Made by a program: the position numbers and the translations under genes. Shown here one piece after another: positions 48,439 through 58,401 of a stretch of DNA of 64,000 nucleotides; the first letter of the stretch is position 1; every line of letters starts with the position of its first letter. The DNA comes from a bacterium (GTDB lineage Bacteria > Planctomycetota > Planctomycetia > Planctomycetales > Planctomycetaceae). The DNA lies in NCBI GenBank assembly GCA_016125225.1, contig WGME01000007.1:248001-312000 (forward strand), given 5' to 3'. The notes beneath the pieces were generated by a model. It saw only the letters and a list, made by a program, of their open reading frames with translations. It was not told the origin of the DNA and did no database searches.

Positions 48439-49041
48439 ATGACCACAGCTCGACGCATCGGCATCTATGGTGGCACCTTCGACCCGGTGCATCTGGCGCA
48501 TCTGGTTCTGGCCGAGCAATGTCGCGATCAGATGCGTCTCGATGAAATCTGGTTCGTACCAGCCCATCATCCTCCGCATAAGTCAACCGTTGCGGTGACC
48601 CCCGCGGACCACCGCCGTCAGATGTTGGAATTTGCGATCGCTGGCCATGAGCACTTTCGCATTTGCTCGGTGGAGTTAGACCGCACCGGGCCGTCGTTCA
48701 CTGTCGATACTCTGGAGACCTTGACTTCGCAGCACCCGGCAGTGGAATGGTCGCTGCTGATCGGGGCCGATTCCTTACGCGACTTTCCCAACTGGCGAGG
48801 ACCAGAACGCATCACGCAACTGGCCCACATAGTGGTGGTCAACCGTGGCCAGGACGCGTTGCCTGATCTGGAACCCTACCGTCAACGCTTTGGAGATGTC
48901 TGGAGCGTGGTGACGATGCCCGGACTCGACATCGCTGCCTCTGACATCCGACTCCGCACACAACAGGGCCGCTCCATCCGCTACCTGGTTCCTCGTGCGG
49001 TAGAAGTCTACATTCAACAGCACGGGTTGTATCGCGTGTGA
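48439..49041 (+). CDS. nadD: Nicotinate-nucleotide adenylyltransferase
   Basis: The 200-residue cytoplasmic enzyme makes deamido-NAD from nicotinate mononucleotide and ATP. It shows the nucleotidyltransferase motif IGIYGGTFDPVH18-LAH21 (HxxH), the family's FVPAHHPPHK substrate loop, LLIGADSLRDFPNW and the C-terminal IAASDIRLRTQQG (the ISSTxxR-like motif, with SDIR). Length is normal. It is monocistronic as far as visible, with about 250 bases to the divergent priA. Confidence 0.95.
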   Translation: MTTARRIGIYGGTFDPVHLAHLVLAEQCRDQMRLDEIWFVPAHHPPHKSTVAVTPADHRRQMLEFAIAGHEHFRICSVELDRTGPSFTVDTLETLTSQHPAVEWSLLIGADSLRDFPNWRGPERITQLAHIVVVNRGQDALPDLEPYRQRFGDVWSVVTMPGLDIAASDIRLRTQQGRSIRYLVPRAVEVYIQQHGLYRV

Positions 49042-49120
49042 ATTCCGTGCTCGACTCGGCTTCTGCTCAGACGATCGGATGGCCGATAATCTTTTGACGA
49101 GTTGATAGCCGAGCGGTTCG

Positions 49121-52100
49121 TCAAACGCCCCAACCGCCGCCGCCGGGGGTTTCGATGGTCAGCACGTCGCCCGCGGTTACTTCCAGCGAGGCTTTTCCCG
49201 AAAGGTCGTGGCAGGTGCCATCCGGATGCCTGAGTGTATTGCGGCCGATTTGGCCGGGTTGACCGCCGTGCATTCCGTACGGGGCATACTCTCCCCGGCG
49301 TTCGGTCAGCAGCGACAAGCGTACGGGACGCAGAAATTCGATGATCCGGGTGACTCCGTCGCCACCGTGGTATTGGCCCGCTCCGCCAGAGTCCTCGCGA
49401 ATTGTGAATTCCCGTAGTCGTACCGGGTAACGCCGCTCGATGATTTCAGGGTCAGTGAGTCGCGTGTTGGTCATGTGCGTGTGCACTGCATCCGCCCCGT
49501 GGGCATAGGCCGTCGCTCCGCTGCCACCACAGATGGTTTCGTAGTATCCAAACGTGCTATCGCCGAACGTCAGGTTGTTCATGGTCCCCTGGCTCGCCGC
49601 AGCGAGGCCGAGTGCCCCGAGCAATACATCCACAATTCGCTGCGATGTTTCGACGTTGCCCCCCACCATCGCCGGGCACAACGCAGGATCGGCATGCTCC
49701 GGCGGATTGAGCAAGCACTCCGGCAGGACAATCGTGATCGGTTCCAGCACGCCACCATTCAGAGGAAGTCCCGTGTCCAGAGGCGATTGACGAGACCCAG
49801 CCGGCTTCGCACTCGACTCTGGACTCTGGACTCTGGTCGCACCGATGAGACAACGCAGCCCATACATCACGGCGGCCGTTACAATCGCGCGGTTCGCATT
49901 CAGATTGGTGGCCAGCACCGGGCCAGTTCCGGTGAAATCGATGGTGGCGGCCTCTTCTTTGATCGTGATCGTCACATGGATCGGTGAACCGTCATCGAGA
50001 TGATCGGTGAAACTGTAGTCGCCACGGGGGATGGTAGCGAGAGCTTGCCGCATGGCAGCCGCGGCGGCATCCTGCAGATGACGCATATAGGCCAGAACCG
50101 TCTCACGTCCCCGGTCAGCCACGAGCTTCAACAAGAGCTGCACACCACGTTGATTCGCCGCAACTTGTGCCCGAACATCTGCCAGGTTGTCTGGCACATT
50201 GCGCGAGGGAAACGGCCCCGATTTCAGTAACGCTTCCAGTTCTTCCTCATGCGATTCGCCGGCATGAATCAAGCGGAAGTTGCGAATGAGCACCCCTTCC
50301 TCGCCCAGATTCTTCGAGAACGGGGGCATGCTGCCGGGCACGATGCCGCCGATTTCCGCATGGTGTGCCCGGCTGGCTGTGAGGAACAGCAACTGCTCGG
50401 TATCGGGATCATGCACCGGTGTGATGACGGTGACATCGGGCAAATGAGATCCACCACGGTAGGGATCATTCGTGACAAAGACATCACCGGGGGCGAGGTG
50501 CGGGTTGTCACGAAGGATGCAACGCACCGTTTCGCCCATCGCTCCGAGATGGACGGGAATGTGCGGGGCATTAACGACAAGGCCGCCTTGGGCATCGAAG
50601 AGAGCACAACTGAAATCGAGCCGCTCTTTCACATTCGTCGAGACCGACGTCTGTTGCAGCGTCACCCCCATCTGCTCGGCGATCGAGGTAAACGTCTGAT
50701 GGAAAAGTTCCAGTTGGACGGGGTCGACGCTGGCGGATATGGAGAGGACATTCGCTTGCCCAGATTTGGTGGCCTCTGTGTTCCGGGAAATGACGATCTC
50801 GCCCATGGACAAGACCTGTGCCGTAAAACCGGGGTCCAGCACCAGTGTCGAGGTCGATTCCGCAATGATGGCCGGGCCGGTAAATAGGTGCCCCGGCCGG
50901 AGATCTTCGCGTCTCACAATAGGCGCCGCGGTCCACTGGCCCTGCAGATAAATCTGATGATGCTGCTCGCTTGGGGGCGGTGTATCGAGAGCCGAGACCG
51001 ATGTCGAGGGCTGCACCGCCTGGGCTCCTTGACCGATGATTTCCACCCGAATCGCGGCGACCTCAATGGGCCGTCCCGTCCGCACGTATCCATACAATTG
51101 CTGATGCTGCTGGGTATAGGCGGCGGCGAAATCACCATCCGGTGGCTCAATGATATTCAGTGTCGTCTCGACACCTTTGTAGCGCAGATCGAAGGAAACC
51201 ATCGGTGGTGAGATGCGGTTGGGTGGCACCACATCGGCCAACACCTCGGCTGTCGCCTCTTCAATCATGCGCTCGATCAGTGATGCGAGTGTCGCCCGAC
51301 TTTCGGATGAAAGGGGTTCGAGCACCGATTGCTGCCGGAAGCGACGAACATCGGCGAGGCCGATGCCATAGGCACTGAGCACACCGGCCCAGGGATGTGC
51401 CAGAATTTGCGTCATCCCTAGTTCATCGGCGAGGGCACAGGCATGTTGCCCCCCGGCTCCCCCGAACGGAGCGAGGACCGCCGCTGCGGGATCATAGCCC
51501 TTGGCGATAGAGACATTGCGGATGGCCCGGGCCATGGTGGCATTTGCAATTTCCAGAAATCCGGCGGCAAGATCTTCGGGTGTATAACGTCGGCCCAGCG
51601 GCGATTGCTCGATCTGTGGGATCAAAGCCTGCAAGCGGTCGGCAATGGCGGCCTGATCCAACGAGAACGGAAAGCAGGACGGCGGGACGCGGCCGAGAAA
51701 AACGTTGCAATCAGTGACGGTCAGTGGTCCGCCGCGACCATAGCAGGCTGGGCCGGGATCGGAACCGGCACTGTCGGGTCCGACAAACAGTTTCACGCCA
51801 TCGAAGCCGCAAAGACTCCCGCCGCCTGCCGCCACGGTTTCAATGGAGAGCATCGGCGTGACGATTCGCACACCGGCCTTGGTCGTCTCGAATTCGTACT
51901 CCAATCGACCGGCATAACGGGCGACATCGGTGCTGGTGCCTCCCATATCGAAGCCAATCGCTTCGGTGAAACCCGCCTGCATCGCGGCTCGGGAAAAGCC
52001 GATCACCCCTCCCGCCGGTCCGGACAACACCGACTCTTTGCCGGTGAAACGCTCAGCCGTCACCAAACCGCCGGAAGATGTCATGAACTTCAGATCGCTG

Positions 52101-52990
52101 CCGGGTAAGGCCTTCTGTAACTGGGCGACATAATCCTTCAGAACCGGATTCAGATAAGCATCAACGACCGTGGTGTCGCCACGTGGAACGATCTTGATGA
52201 GCGGCGATAACCGACTCGAAACACTGACGTGCTGCCAACCCATCTCGGCGGCGATTGTGGCGACCTGTTCCTCATGAACCGGGTTTGCAAAGGCATGCAG
52301 AAAACAGATTGCCAGTGAGTCACAACCCGCCGATTGCAATTCGCTGAGCGCCTGCCGTATCTGCTCGACTGTCGGTGCCAGCAGAACCGTACCATCTGCG
52401 GCGAGGCGTTCATCGATCTCTGCCACGGCATGGAACAACGGAATCGGTTTTTGGATCGCCAGATCGAAAAGCCGCGGACGATCCTGGTTGGCAATCTTCA
52501 GGACATCACGAAAGCCGCGCGTGGTTACAAAGCCGGTTTTTGCACCACGCCGTGTCAGCAGAGCATTTGTTCCCCGGGTAGTGCCGAGGCGGACCGTCAC
52601 CGGCGGGATGGTCTCATCCAGCCGCAACTGCAACGCGCGACGAATGGCCACCAACGGAGCCGGTTCACCGGATGAGAGTTCACAACGCAGTCCGACCCAT
52701 TGGGGATCGACCGCAAGCTCGGTGCAGACCAAACGCCCCTGACTGTCGGAGTGTGTCACGGTCGACGCGGCAATTTCGCTGCCAGTGGCATCCAGAATCT
52801 GGCAACGATAACCCCTGTAGAAGTCGGCCGACAGTCCTTGCAGTGTGGTAACGAGAGCGTCGTCCACACGAATAATTTCCGCTTTGGTGTTGCCACTACT
52901 GAGGACTTTGAGGATCGCGGTTTGTCCCTCCGGTGAAACCGCCAGACAATCGGTAAACGTTCCGCCGACATCAATCCAGAATTGCCACAT
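49121..52990 (-). CDS. Hydantoinase/5-oxoprolinase family fusion (HyuA-HyuB)
   Basis: The 1289-residue ATP-dependent enzyme fuses both subunits. The HyuA N-domain has [19 protein letters not shown] at the start, then [20 protein letters not shown], and the HyuA core has [16 protein letters not shown]. HyuB runs from about residue 690 ([59 protein letters not shown]). Fusions of this kind hydrolyse 5-oxoproline to glutamate, or act on hydantoins. The substrate is not provable here. An extra segment near residues 1045-1065 ([18 protein letters not shown]) is encoded by a heptamer-repeat insertion. ATG 52990 fits the conserved N-terminus; GAAGG lies about 10 bases upstream. It lies 37 bases downstream of the PHP-domain gene. 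Confidence 0.9.
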   Translation of the reverse strand: MWQFWIDVGGTFTDCLAVSPEGQTAILKVLSSGNTKAEIIRVDDALVTTLQGLSADFYRGYRCQILDATGSEIAASTVTHSDSQGRLVCTELAVDPQWVGLRCELSSGEPAPLVAIRRALQLRLDETIPPVTVRLGTTRGTNALLTRRGAKTGFVTTRGFRDVLKIANQDRPRLFDLAIQKPIPLFHAVAEIDERLAADGTVLLAPTVEQIRQALSELQSAGCDSLAICFLHAFANPVHEEQVATIAAEMGWQHVSVSSRLSPLIKIVPRGDTTVVDAYLNPVLKDYVAQLQKALPGSDLKFMTSSGGLVTAERFTGKESVLSGPAGGVIGFSRAAMQAGFTEAIGFDMGGTSTDVARYAGRLEYEFETTKAGVRIVTPMLSIETVAAGGGSLCGFDGVKLFVGPDSAGSDPGPACYGRGGPLTVTDCNVFLGRVPPSCFPFSLDQAAIADRLQALIPQIEQSPLGRRYTPEDLAAGFLEIANATMARAIRNVSIAKGYDPAAAVLAPFGGAGGQHACALADELGMTQILAHPWAGVLSAYGIGLADVRRFRQQSVLEPLSSESRATLASLIERMIEEATAEVLADVVPPNRISPPMVSFDLRYKGVETTLNIIEPPDGDFAAAYTQQHQQLYGYVRTGRPIEVAAIRVEIIGQGAQAVQPSTSVSALDTPPPSEQHHQIYLQGQWTAAPIVRREDLRPGHLFTGPAIIAESTSTLVLDPGFTAQVLSMGEIVISRNTEATKSGQANVLSISASVDPVQLELFHQTFTSIAEQMGVTLQQTSVSTNVKERLDFSCALFDAQGGLVVNAPHIPVHLGAMGETVRCILRDNPHLAPGDVFVTNDPYRGGSHLPDVTVITPVHDPDTEQLLFLTASRAHHAEIGGIVPGSMPPFSKNLGEEGVLIRNFRLIHAGESHEEELEALLKSGPFPSRNVPDNLADVRAQVAANQRGVQLLLKLVADRGRETVLAYMRHLQDAAAAAMRQALATIPRGDYSFTDHLDDGSPIHVTITIKEEAATIDFTGTGPVLATNLNANRAIVTAAVMYGLRCLIGATRVQSPESSAKPAGSRQSPLDTGLPLNGGVLEPITIVLPECLLNPPEHADPALCPAMVGGNVETSQRIVDVLLGALGLAAASQGTMNNLTFGDSTFGYYETICGGSGATAYAHGADAVHTHMTNTRLTDPEIIERRYPVRLREFTIREDSGGAGQYHGGDGVTRIIEFLRPVRLSLLTERRGEYAPYGMHGGQPGQIGRNTLRHPDGTCHDLSGKASLEVTAGDVLTIETPGGGGWGV
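49815..49836. repeat. Heptamer tandem repeat inside the oxoprolinase gene
   Basis: Three consecutive copies of GACTCTG plus one base lie within the coding region and keep the frame (21 bases, 7 codons). They fall in a segment that looks inserted relative to the family. Confidence 0.8.
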
Positions 52991-53027
52991 GCAGAGGCTA
53001 CCTTCGCTAAATACTTCGAGCCGCAGC

Positions 53028-54344
53028 TTATCTGGCGACCGGACCGACGAGCGGTTGCACCCACGCGCGTTCGAACTCACCGATTTCGGACGGATTGGGA
53101 TGCAGCTTCGATGAAATGACCCGTGCTCGGACATAGATTTCATCGCCCCGGAATTCGTACCGGGCTGTGGTTCCCTCTTGCGTCGACAGTACCGTTCCGA
53201 TGTCGTCTGAGTACTGCCGGGTGGCGTGCATTTCTTCACCGTCTTTATTGAGCACGGGCGTGCTGGTGGCATCGTAACCGGTGCGTGTCCCGATGAACTC
53301 GGTTCGATATGTCACCCCCGGTTCTTCGGCGACTTCGATCGACAGCCCGCGGGGACCTGATTCGACTCGCGACAGTGTCACACCACTGGAAGCGTAGAAG
53401 CGCCCCGCTTCCAACGCATGAATCAAAGCGTCGGGTTTGAGCGACTCGGATAGCACCATCACCCATCCTCGGCCGGGTTCGCTCGCGCGGCTTGGGATGC
53501 TGTGGTAACTGTGGCCATCGTCCGTAGCGAGGCCATACAGGACCGGCAGATTCAGTTCCGCTAACCGACGTGTCAGCAGAATATCCCAGAAACGTTCGGT
53601 CGAGGCGTGCTGCGTGTCCCCCGAGTTATAGACGCCAGGGTGACCGTTGTAGACCTCGAAGAAGTTCTCGCCGACCACGGGCAGCAGATCTTCGGCTGTC
53701 ACACCAAACCCGAAGTTAGGATGGTTGAGATGAATGATCATCGGTTGGCCGGTCCGCTCCCGCTGAGCGATGGCGGCATTGACGTTGTTCTGCATCACCT
53801 CCGTCACGCTGCTGCCACCAAGTGGGGGAATCACTTCACGGACATTCGACACATTCATGTGAATGGGCGAACGACCGAATTTGTCCGTCACTTCTTCGCC
53901 CTGAATAAGCAGATATTCACTGGGCAGCCCGACCAACTCAGACACTTCCGCGAACGTTTTCAGGCGGACTTCGGTCTTCCCGTCGTGTTCTCGCTCCGTG
54001 ACAGAATCGGGAAAGTTTGCTTTGAGTTTGCCATAGGCCACGCGACCCGATTTGACCTTGTCGACATCGATCCAGCGTTCGGAAGCCGCCAGCGTGTTGT
54101 GATCGGTAAACACCAGAAAATCGTAATTGTGTTCGCGGTACCACAGGGCGATGTTCTCCAGATAATTGTCGCCATCGCTCCAGTAAGAATGGGTATGCAT
54201 ATTGCCGCGATACCACTTGAGTTGCCCGTCGGCCTGGAGTGCTGCCGTCGTCACCCCCGGCGAAATCAGTCGCTGAGCCACGATCGCAAGACCTAGCAGC
54301 AGCAGGGTGGTGGTCCACAGCGGGATGCGACGAATTCTCAACAT
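53028..54344 (-). CDS. Exported PHP-domain metal-dependent hydrolase
   Basis: The 438-residue protein has an N-terminal signal or anchor (LWTTTLLLLGLAIVAQRL) and a PHP-type domain with metal ligands in YRGNMHTHSYWSDG (HxH), LVFTDHNTLA, MIIHLNHPNFGFG and GLATDDGHSYHS. PHP proteins are phosphoesterases or related hydrolases. The exported form is common in planctomycetes and its substrate is unknown. The last 100 residues form a beta-rich domain. ATG 54344 was chosen since the hydrophobic leader follows directly and AAGGG lies 10 bases upstream. It is the first gene of an apparent operon with the oxoprolinase-type gene. Confidence 0.85.
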   Translation of the reverse strand: MLRIRRIPLWTTTLLLLGLAIVAQRLISPGVTTAALQADGQLKWYRGNMHTHSYWSDGDNYLENIALWYREHNYDFLVFTDHNTLAASERWIDVDKVKSGRVAYGKLKANFPDSVTEREHDGKTEVRLKTFAEVSELVGLPSEYLLIQGEEVTDKFGRSPIHMNVSNVREVIPPLGGSSVTEVMQNNVNAAIAQRERTGQPMIIHLNHPNFGFGVTAEDLLPVVGENFFEVYNGHPGVYNSGDTQHASTERFWDILLTRRLAELNLPVLYGLATDDGHSYHSIPSRASEPGRGWVMVLSESLKPDALIHALEAGRFYASSGVTLSRVESGPRGLSIEVAEEPGVTYRTEFIGTRTGYDATSTPVLNKDGEEMHATRQYSDDIGTVLSTQEGTTARYEFRGDEIYVRARVISSKLHPNPSEIGEFERAWVQPLVGPVAR

Positions 54345-54493
54345 GCAGACGGCCCTTATGATTCGTGTCTCGTTTGTTTCGTTTCGTCCGTCCGAAATGA
54401 TAACAATCCCATTCGCGAATGTCGGCGGCATGAGCTACAATCTGAGATGTTGAGCAGGTGTGCAGTCAGTTTGTGACCTTACGGGAGCTTGAA

Positions 54494-55261
54494 ATGTTGC
54501 GGAGCGGTAACCCGGTTTTCCGGCAAGATATGCTCGAACAATCGTATGACAATAGTTATGCGTCTCCCGGGACCATGACCATCCGCGGAACGGCGACCAA
54601 GACGTTGATCCTGCTGGGTTTGTGTACCGGGACCGCCTGCTTTACCTGGAGCATGGTCTGGTCGGCGGTTGCGGGTGAGGCTCCAATTTCCACAGTGATG
54701 CCCTGGTTGTGGGGCGGTGCGATTGGTGGATTGATTCTGGGATTCGTCACCAGTTTCATGCCCCGGTGGGCCTCAGTGACAGCCCCGCTCTATGCCATCG
54801 CCGAAGGGTTGTTTCTTGGCGGATTGAGTGCCCTGCTGGAAGTGCGCTACCCGGGTATCGCCCTGCAAGGGGTTTCCGCCACGTTCGGAACTCTGTGCAC
54901 GCTGATGCTGGCTTATCAATCGGGCGTAATTCGAGCCACAGACAAATTCAAAGCGGGCGTGGTCGCCGCCACCGGGGGCATTTGCCTGATTTATATGGTC
55001 GGCTGGGTCCTGTCGTTCTTCGGCATGTCGATTCCCTACATCAATGAGCCGAACTGGTTCGGCATTGGCTTCAGTGTGGTGGTGGTGATCATCGCCGCCC
55101 TCAACCTGATTCTCGATTTCGACTACATCGAATCGGCCTCGGCAGCGGGTGCCCCCAAGTCGATGGAGTGGTACGGGGCGTTCGGTTTGATGGTCACCCT
55201 CGTCTGGTTGTATATCGAAATCCTGCGACTCCTCGCCAAAATCAACAGCTCACGCGATTAA
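54494..55261 (+). CDS. Bax inhibitor-1/YccA-like membrane protein
   Basis: The 255-residue protein has a soluble N-terminal segment of about 30 residues and seven predicted helices. Conserved Bax1-I phrases include PLYAIAEGLFLGGLSALLE, GVSATFGTLCTLMLAYQSG and the final LNLILDFDYIESASAAGAPK with WYGAFGLMVTLVWLYIEILRLL. The Asp pair in DFDYIE matches the proton/calcium-sensing di-aspartyl region of the family. It probably sits in the inner membrane as an ion-leak or protease-modulating protein. ATG 54494 has GGGAG about 7 bases upstream and is favoured over a frame opening at 54458. It is divergent from the PHP gene. Confidence 0.9.
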   Translation: MLRSGNPVFRQDMLEQSYDNSYASPGTMTIRGTATKTLILLGLCTGTACFTWSMVWSAVAGEAPISTVMPWLWGGAIGGLILGFVTSFMPRWASVTAPLYAIAEGLFLGGLSALLEVRYPGIALQGVSATFGTLCTLMLAYQSGVIRATDKFKAGVVAATGGICLIYMVGWVLSFFGMSIPYINEPNWFGIGFSVVVVIIAALNLILDFDYIESASAAGAPKSMEWYGAFGLMVTLVWLYIEILRLLAKINSSRD

Positions 55262-55399
55262 TTGTCGCCTGGGAGCGGCAATTCTCGCCAGCCGTGTGAT
55301 TGTTGCCAGCAGGACATCCGGCTACGATTTTAGAGGATTGCGGTCGGCGGATTCGCCACCGTCCCTTGAAACTTCTGGGCGGAATGAACTGATTTCGAT

Positions 55400-56353
55400 A
55401 TGAATCTGGAATTGAATGAATTAGCCGCGCAACTCGTGGAGGACGTGGTCGAAAGCCCTCAGGACTTTCGCATTGTCACGCACGAGTTGCCCGGTTGCGG
55501 ACTGCTGCTCGACTTCGGCGTCGATGCGGAAGGGGGCCTGGAAGCCGGTGCGATGCTGGCTTCCATTTGCCTGGCGGGTCTCGCGGATGTGAGCCTGACT
55601 TCCGGCCAGTTGGGGTCGTTGCACTGGCCCCACGTGTGCATCCAGACCGATTACCCCGTGGCGGCGTGCCTGTTCAGTCAGTACGCGGGCTGGCAGATCA
55701 GCGTCGGCAAATACTTCGCCATGGGGTCGGGGCCAATGCGAGCCGCCGTGGCCAGTGAACCCCTGTTCGATAAGCTCTGGTACCGGGAAGAAACCGACAA
55801 ATTGATTGGCGTGCTGGAAACCGCCAAGCTGCCCGATGCAGAAGTCTTCGAGTATATCGCCGAGAAAGCCGGTGTCTCGCCCACCGATGTGATTCTGGCG
55901 GTCGCGCCAACCTCCAGCATGGCCGGCAACTATCAGGTGCTCGCCCGCTCGGTCGAAACCGCGATGCACAAATTGTACGAACTGGGATTCGATGTGAATC
56001 GAGTCCGCAGTGGCTACGGTGTGGCACCGTTGGCTCCGGTCGCCAAGAATGATCTCGAAGGGATTGGGCGCACGAACGATGCCATTCTGTATGGTGGCCG
56101 CGTCACCTTGTTCGTCAATGGCGATGATGAATCGCTTGCAGAAATCGCACCGCAGGTTCCCTCGGTGTCATCACCGGCCTATGGACAGCCATTCCTCAAA
56201 ATCTTCGAAGAGGCGGGACGCGATTTTTATAAGATCGATCCCATGCTGTTCAGCCCGGCGGAAGTCGTCTTCCATAACCTGGAAACCGGGCGGGTGCATG
56301 TCGCTGGTCGCGCCGCCCCTGAAATCCTGCTTGCTTCCTTTGGCCTGAGTTGA
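55400..56353 (+). CDS. mch: Methenyl-tetrahydromethanopterin cyclohydrolase
   Basis: The 317-residue cytoplasmic enzyme hydrolyses methenyl-H4MPT to formyl-H4MPT, the step after Mtd. Family phrases include IVTHELPGCGLLLDFG, VCIQTDYPVAACLFSQYAGW, YFAMGSGPMRA, ELGFDVNRVRSGYGVAPLAP, IGRTNDAILYGGRVTLFV and a C-terminal MLFSPAEVVFHNLETG. The length is typical. It starts a tight plus-strand operon, as the ATP-grasp gene begins 13 bases after its stop. fae and mtd lie about 14 kb away, so the pathway is split into two loci in this window. Confidence 0.96.
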   Translation: MNLELNELAAQLVEDVVESPQDFRIVTHELPGCGLLLDFGVDAEGGLEAGAMLASICLAGLADVSLTSGQLGSLHWPHVCIQTDYPVAACLFSQYAGWQISVGKYFAMGSGPMRAAVASEPLFDKLWYREETDKLIGVLETAKLPDAEVFEYIAEKAGVSPTDVILAVAPTSSMAGNYQVLARSVETAMHKLYELGFDVNRVRSGYGVAPLAPVAKNDLEGIGRTNDAILYGGRVTLFVNGDDESLAEIAPQVPSVSSPAYGQPFLKIFEEAGRDFYKIDPMLFSPAEVVFHNLETGRVHVAGRAAPEILLASFGLS

Positions 56354-56366
56354 GCGCCAGTTTATT

Positions 56367-57248
56367 GTGCAGATCGCCGTCCTTGCCGATGAATCGAGCT
56401 GGTACTTTCGAGATCTCGCGCGGGCCGCGCAGGCGCGGGGCCACAGCTGTCAGCGAATCGATTTTTCGCAAATCGCTGGCCGCGTTATCGGCTCACAAAC
56501 CCAGATTGACTTCGGCTGTTCGGAACTGACCGCGGCCGATTGTGTCGTGGTCCGCAGCATGCCCCCGGGGTCGCTCGAGCAGGTCGTGTTGCGGATGGAT
56601 CTTCTGGCCGGACTGGAGGCCACGGGATGCCTCGTCGTCAATCCCCCCAAGGCATTGGAATGTGCCGTTGATAAGTATTTGACGACGGCAAAACTCGCCG
56701 CCGGACAAATCCCCGTGCCGGACACCGTCTGCTGTCAAACGGCAGGTCAGGCGCTGGAATGGTTGGCAAAACTGGGCGACGATGTCGTGGTGAAACCTCT
56801 GTTCGGCGCGGAAGGTCGGGGGATTGTCCGCGTGAGCGATCCCGACATGGGATGGCGAGTTTTCACCACATTGGAACGACTGCAGGCCACGATCTATCTG
56901 CAGCGCTACATCGAACATGGGGGCTGTGACTATCGCATTCTGATTCTCGGCTCTCACGTGCTCGGCGGGATGCGGCGGCGTTCGTCGTCGGACTTCCGAA
57001 CCAACGTGGCTCGGCAAGGGGTCGCAGAAAAACACACGCCAACAGAACGCGAAATGGCCTGGGCTCTCCAGGCGGCAAGCATCGTCGGTGCCCCTTTCGC
57101 CGGTGTCGACTTGATGTATGATTCGCATGGAGAACTCTATGTGATCGAGGTCAACGCGGTTCCAGGCTGGCAGGCCTTCGCGCGGGTCAATACCCTCGAT
57201 ATCGCAACCGAGTTTGTCATCTACCTGGAAGACGCCTGGAAACGATAA
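56367..57248 (+). CDS. RimK-type ATP-grasp ligase
   Basis: The 293-residue enzyme has an ATP-grasp fold. The N-domain is IAVLADESSWYFRDLARAAQARG (broken by no gaps), followed by NPPKALECAVDKYLTTAKLA, DDVVVKPLFGAEGRGIVRV (nucleotide loop), YIEHGGCDYRILILG and LMYDSHGELYVIEVNAVPGW with the Mg-binding Glu and Asn. RimK-like ligases join amino acids, often glutamate, to a substrate carboxylate. Placement 13 bases after mch suggests a role in making or modifying H4MPT, as archaeal MptN adds glutamate to it. That is inference. The start is GTG 56367. Confidence 0.85.
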   Translation: MQIAVLADESSWYFRDLARAAQARGHSCQRIDFSQIAGRVIGSQTQIDFGCSELTAADCVVVRSMPPGSLEQVVLRMDLLAGLEATGCLVVNPPKALECAVDKYLTTAKLAAGQIPVPDTVCCQTAGQALEWLAKLGDDVVVKPLFGAEGRGIVRVSDPDMGWRVFTTLERLQATIYLQRYIEHGGCDYRILILGSHVLGGMRRRSSSDFRTNVARQGVAEKHTPTEREMAWALQAASIVGAPFAGVDLMYDSHGELYVIEVNAVPGWQAFARVNTLDIATEFVIYLEDAWKR

Positions 57249-57260
57249 GGTGGGCTCAGC

Positions 57261-58196
57261 ATGTCGATTGCTCCGGAATTTGTTGTGACGGCTTTGTCGG
57301 TGCAGATGCCTGCGGTGATGCGCTGGGCAGGGGCACTCGCGAAACGACTCCGTCAGTACAACATTGGCCTATCGGGAAAGACCTCCGGAAGTGCCCTGAC
57401 CGATGCGCTCACTCTGGCCGATCTGACGTTGCAGGAGTTGCTCGTCGCTGCGTTGCGTGATACCGATCCCATCTTCCGTCATTGTCGCATCGAGGCCGAG
57501 GAGACCACCGGCGATCTGGCCCGCTTTGCGGAAACCAGCGATCTGGTGATCTCGCTTGATCCCATCGATGGCACCAAGCAATACCGCGACAAAACGGGCA
57601 ACGGTTATGCCGTGATGCTGCACCTCAGAAACTCGACCACGGTGCTTTATTCGCTGGTCTTCGTCCCCGAAAAGGGGGAAACCGGCTATTGGGTGGAAGT
57701 GGCAGACGGTCGAGTTGCTTGCGGTCCCGATGATCCTGCCAAACCAGCGCTGGATGTCGTCCGGTCTTTGCCCACCTTCACCGCAGCGGATCAGCATAGT
57801 CAGCAGATTTACCTAATCGGATTCCAGCAGCGCGACCGCATGGCCGCTGATCTGGTGACACAGGCGGGGCTGGTTGGTGTTGCCCCTGATGACATGCCGG
57901 GAAGTATCTACGAATTGCTCGCCCGAGGGGAGTTTGCGGGCTCGTTGATCCATTCCCCCAACGTCTACGATTTCCCGGTTTCGCTGCAGATAGCCCGAGA
58001 AATGGGGGGCGATGCCGTCTGGGTGCAGAATGGCGAATCGGTCCATTTCGGCGAGACCTGGATGGACGACAAAGCCGACATGCTGCGGTTGCCGGGCATC
58101 GTCGCCTGTAGCCCGTCGCCCGATGTTTTGCAGACACTCTGCACAGTGGCTAGCCAGTGGAATCGCGAGCGCTATCACACAAGCGGCGGCTTATGA
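57261..58196 (+). CDS. Inositol monophosphatase-family phosphatase
   Basis: The 311-residue Mg-dependent, Li-sensitive phosphatase superfamily member has metal motifs IEAEETTGD, LDPIDGTKQYRDKTGNGYAVML and, near the C-terminus, SLIHSPNVYDFPVSLQIAREMGG, where the usual WDxA motif appears as YDFP. It could act on inositol phosphate, 3'-phosphoadenosine phosphate (CysQ-like) or a cofactor precursor. It is third in the mch operon, 12 bases after the ATP-grasp gene. A link to C1 metabolism rests only on that position. Confidence 0.8.
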   Translation: MSIAPEFVVTALSVQMPAVMRWAGALAKRLRQYNIGLSGKTSGSALTDALTLADLTLQELLVAALRDTDPIFRHCRIEAEETTGDLARFAETSDLVISLDPIDGTKQYRDKTGNGYAVMLHLRNSTTVLYSLVFVPEKGETGYWVEVADGRVACGPDDPAKPALDVVRSLPTFTAADQHSQQIYLIGFQQRDRMAADLVTQAGLVGVAPDDMPGSIYELLARGEFAGSLIHSPNVYDFPVSLQIAREMGGDAVWVQNGESVHFGETWMDDKADMLRLPGIVACSPSPDVLQTLCTVASQWNRERYHTSGGL

Positions 58197-58401
58197 GACT
58201 CACTTGAGGCCTTCAAGTGCATGAGGTTTCTGGACTTAGGAGTTGGATTCTCGGCCGCCGTCCTTGTTGTTCGGACGCGTCTTTCGTAAAATCTGCGATT
58301 GGTACAGGACGTGCCGGTCTGTGGTGAACGCCAGGGGCATGATTCTGTGAAACTCTGTCTCGAATCCATTTTGTGCGACAGCGCCAAGGTAGTAAGCCGG
58401 C

